Shown here: piece after piece, positions 5,160 through 6,003 of the stretch
Numbering within the stretch: position 1 is the first letter of the stretch
How the letters are laid out: the number at the start of each line of letters is the position of its first letter
NCBI GenBank assembly: GCA_041624375.1
Contig: JBFJVD010000184.1
Span: 1-6,003 of the forward strand
DNA from: JBFJVD01 sp041624375
Lineage (GTDB): Bacteria; Chloroflexota; Anaerolineae; Anaerolineales; E44-bin32
Direction of reading: 5' to 3'
DNA length: 6,003 nt
Translations under genes and position numbers: made by a program
Notes under the pieces: model-generated
The model's database searches: none
Told to the model about the DNA's origin: nothing
The model's input: only the letters and a program-made list of their open reading frames with translations

Positions 5160-6003
5160 AGCAGCGCCGGCAGCGATCCCTCGATGAGGAGCTGACGCTC
5201 CAGCAGCTCGGGGCCGCTGGACTTGATTCCGCGGTGGAGGATGGGGCCGAGACAACGGATGAACTACGTGAGCTTCTGGCAACGGCCGCTCTGCTGAAGG
5301 CGGAGCTTGCGCCACCCACTCCACCTTCGGATTTTCGCAAGAATGCTCGTATTCGGCTGGAGAATCGCTTTCGGGCAGTCGCGCGCCCAGGGTTGCGGGA
5401 GAAGAGCCCGGTGGCTGCTGCTGCGCTCAGCCTGCGGTCCCCCTTCTCGCAGCTCCTGACGGGTGCATCGATGCTGGTCACGGCCGTTGTCATCCTGCTG
5501 ATGGTTGGGCTGGTCAGGCCGGTCTCTGTGGCCGGTGATCCCATCGATCTCGCTCTCAAGCTCGTGGGTTGGCGCCCAAGTGCCGCGCAAATCGCGGCCA
5601 CCGAACGCACGAGCGAGCGCATGCTCAGCGCCGTCCATTCGAGTCCGGAAGTGGTCGGCGCGGATATCGCTGCTGTCGATGTCGGTGGTGGGATGGAAGC
5701 GTCGCAGCAGGCGTTCGGCGAGGCAGAGGCTGCCCCCATGTCCGTCGCCGAGCTCGAGGCGACCCTTCATGCAGAACGGTCAGCCGAGCGCGCCTATGTC
5801 ACGACCGTCGCGCTCCATTTTCCGGCCCAGACCGAGCCCGCGATACCCTCGGCTCGACTGATGGTCGATCCGCCCGCCATCCGGATTGAGCCGGAGGACG
5901 TGAATATCCACATGGGTCCGCGCGACCGAGGCTTTTGGTCCACGCCTCGCTCCCGATCGCGCGACGTCAACGCGCAGTTTATGGGACCGCGGGCCAATGA
6001 TCC
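5156..6003 (+). CDS. Putative membrane-anchored anti-sigma factor (partial, 3' end beyond window)
   Basis: The frame is open for 282 codons without a stop to the end of the window. Residues 1-100 are cytoplasmic by inference: charged and helical, with ELRELLATAALLKAEL (36-51), a proline patch (PPTPPSDF, 53-60) and a basic helix, RKNARIRLENRFRAVAR. This resembles the N-terminal part of DUF5667-like and other sigma-regulating proteins. A single membrane segment covers about 101-121 (LLTGASMLVTAVVILLMVGLV region). The remainder would be outside: a possible GDPIDLALKLV (127-137), an acidic Ala-rich stretch (168-212), then a probable beta segment (213-250) and an Arg-rich part. No cysteine occurs in the visible 282 residues, so the zinc-binding HxxxCxxC anti-sigma motif is absent. 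Anti-sigma function is inferred mainly from the ATGA overlap with the sigma gene and the topology. I do not recognise the outer domain. Confidence 0.72.
   Translation, partial: MKQRRQRSLDEELTLQQLGAAGLDSAVEDGAETTDELRELLATAALLKAELAPPTPPSDFRKNARIRLENRFRAVARPGLREKSPVAAAALSLRSPFSQLLTGASMLVTAVVILLMVGLVRPVSVAGDPIDLALKLVGWRPSAAQIAATERTSERMLSAVHSSPEVVGADIAAVDVGGGMEASQQAFGEAEAAPMSVAELEATLHAERSAERAYVTTVALHFPAQTEPAIPSARLMVDPPAIRIEPEDVNIHMGPRDRGFWSTPRSRSRDVNAQFMGPRAND

Noticed and set aside
4545..5324. Long minus-strand open frame of about 259 codons opposite the sigma factor
   Set aside because: Its translation shows no recognisable domain and has low-complexity Pro/Arg/His composition, while the plus strand has a clear sigma factor; this is a common shadow in GC-rich DNA.
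5110..5770. Minus-strand frames over the anti-sigma candidate
   Set aside because: They are Ser/Arg/Ala-rich low-complexity translations. The plus-strand frame starting at 5156 is open throughout, has a ribosome binding site and overlaps the sigma gene in the usual way.

Overview
This is a GC-rich (about 60%), gene-dense bacterial chromosome segment with short intergenic gaps and no RNA genes, mobile elements or CRISPR repeats that I can see. The gene set suggests a Chloroflexota/Thermomicrobia-like bacterium (or less likely an actinobacterium): an F420-type luciferase-like monooxygenase, a cytoplasmic-looking sulfite-oxidase-fold molybdoenzyme and an ECF sigma factor coupled to a Cys-free single-pass membrane protein. 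This placement is inference from family distribution.

Layout. Positions 1-165 are the last 54 codons of a threonine synthase. A sulfite oxidase-type molybdopterin enzyme follows (start GTG 230 preferred, GTG 191 possible; ends 1285), then a class III PLP aminotransferase (1356-2708) and GTP cyclohydrolase I (2802-3425). All four read rightward with gaps of roughly 25-95 bp. An F420-dependent LLM-class oxidoreductase (3469-4473) lies on the minus strand, tail to tail with folE. It is divergent from an ECF-type RNA polymerase sigma factor (4572-5159), whose stop overlaps the start of a membrane-anchored putative anti-sigma factor (5156 to past the window end).

How the genes may work together. 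The sigma/anti-sigma pair is a clear two-gene regulatory unit. The aminotransferase resembles the taurine/omega-amino-acid:pyruvate group and sits beside the sulfite-oxidase-like gene, so a sulfonate-to-sulfite-to-sulfate link is conceivable, but no sulfite-releasing enzyme is visible. FolE makes the first pterin intermediate (dihydroneopterin triphosphate); nothing ties it specifically to its neighbours.

Most of the window is ordinary. The points most worth a second look are regulatory: a 16-codon upstream ORF whose stop overlaps the preferred sulfite-oxidase start inside a perfect inverted repeat, a strong dyad just upstream of folE, and the unfamiliar outer domain of the anti-sigma candidate. 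I saw no convincing evidence of an undescribed multi-gene system.
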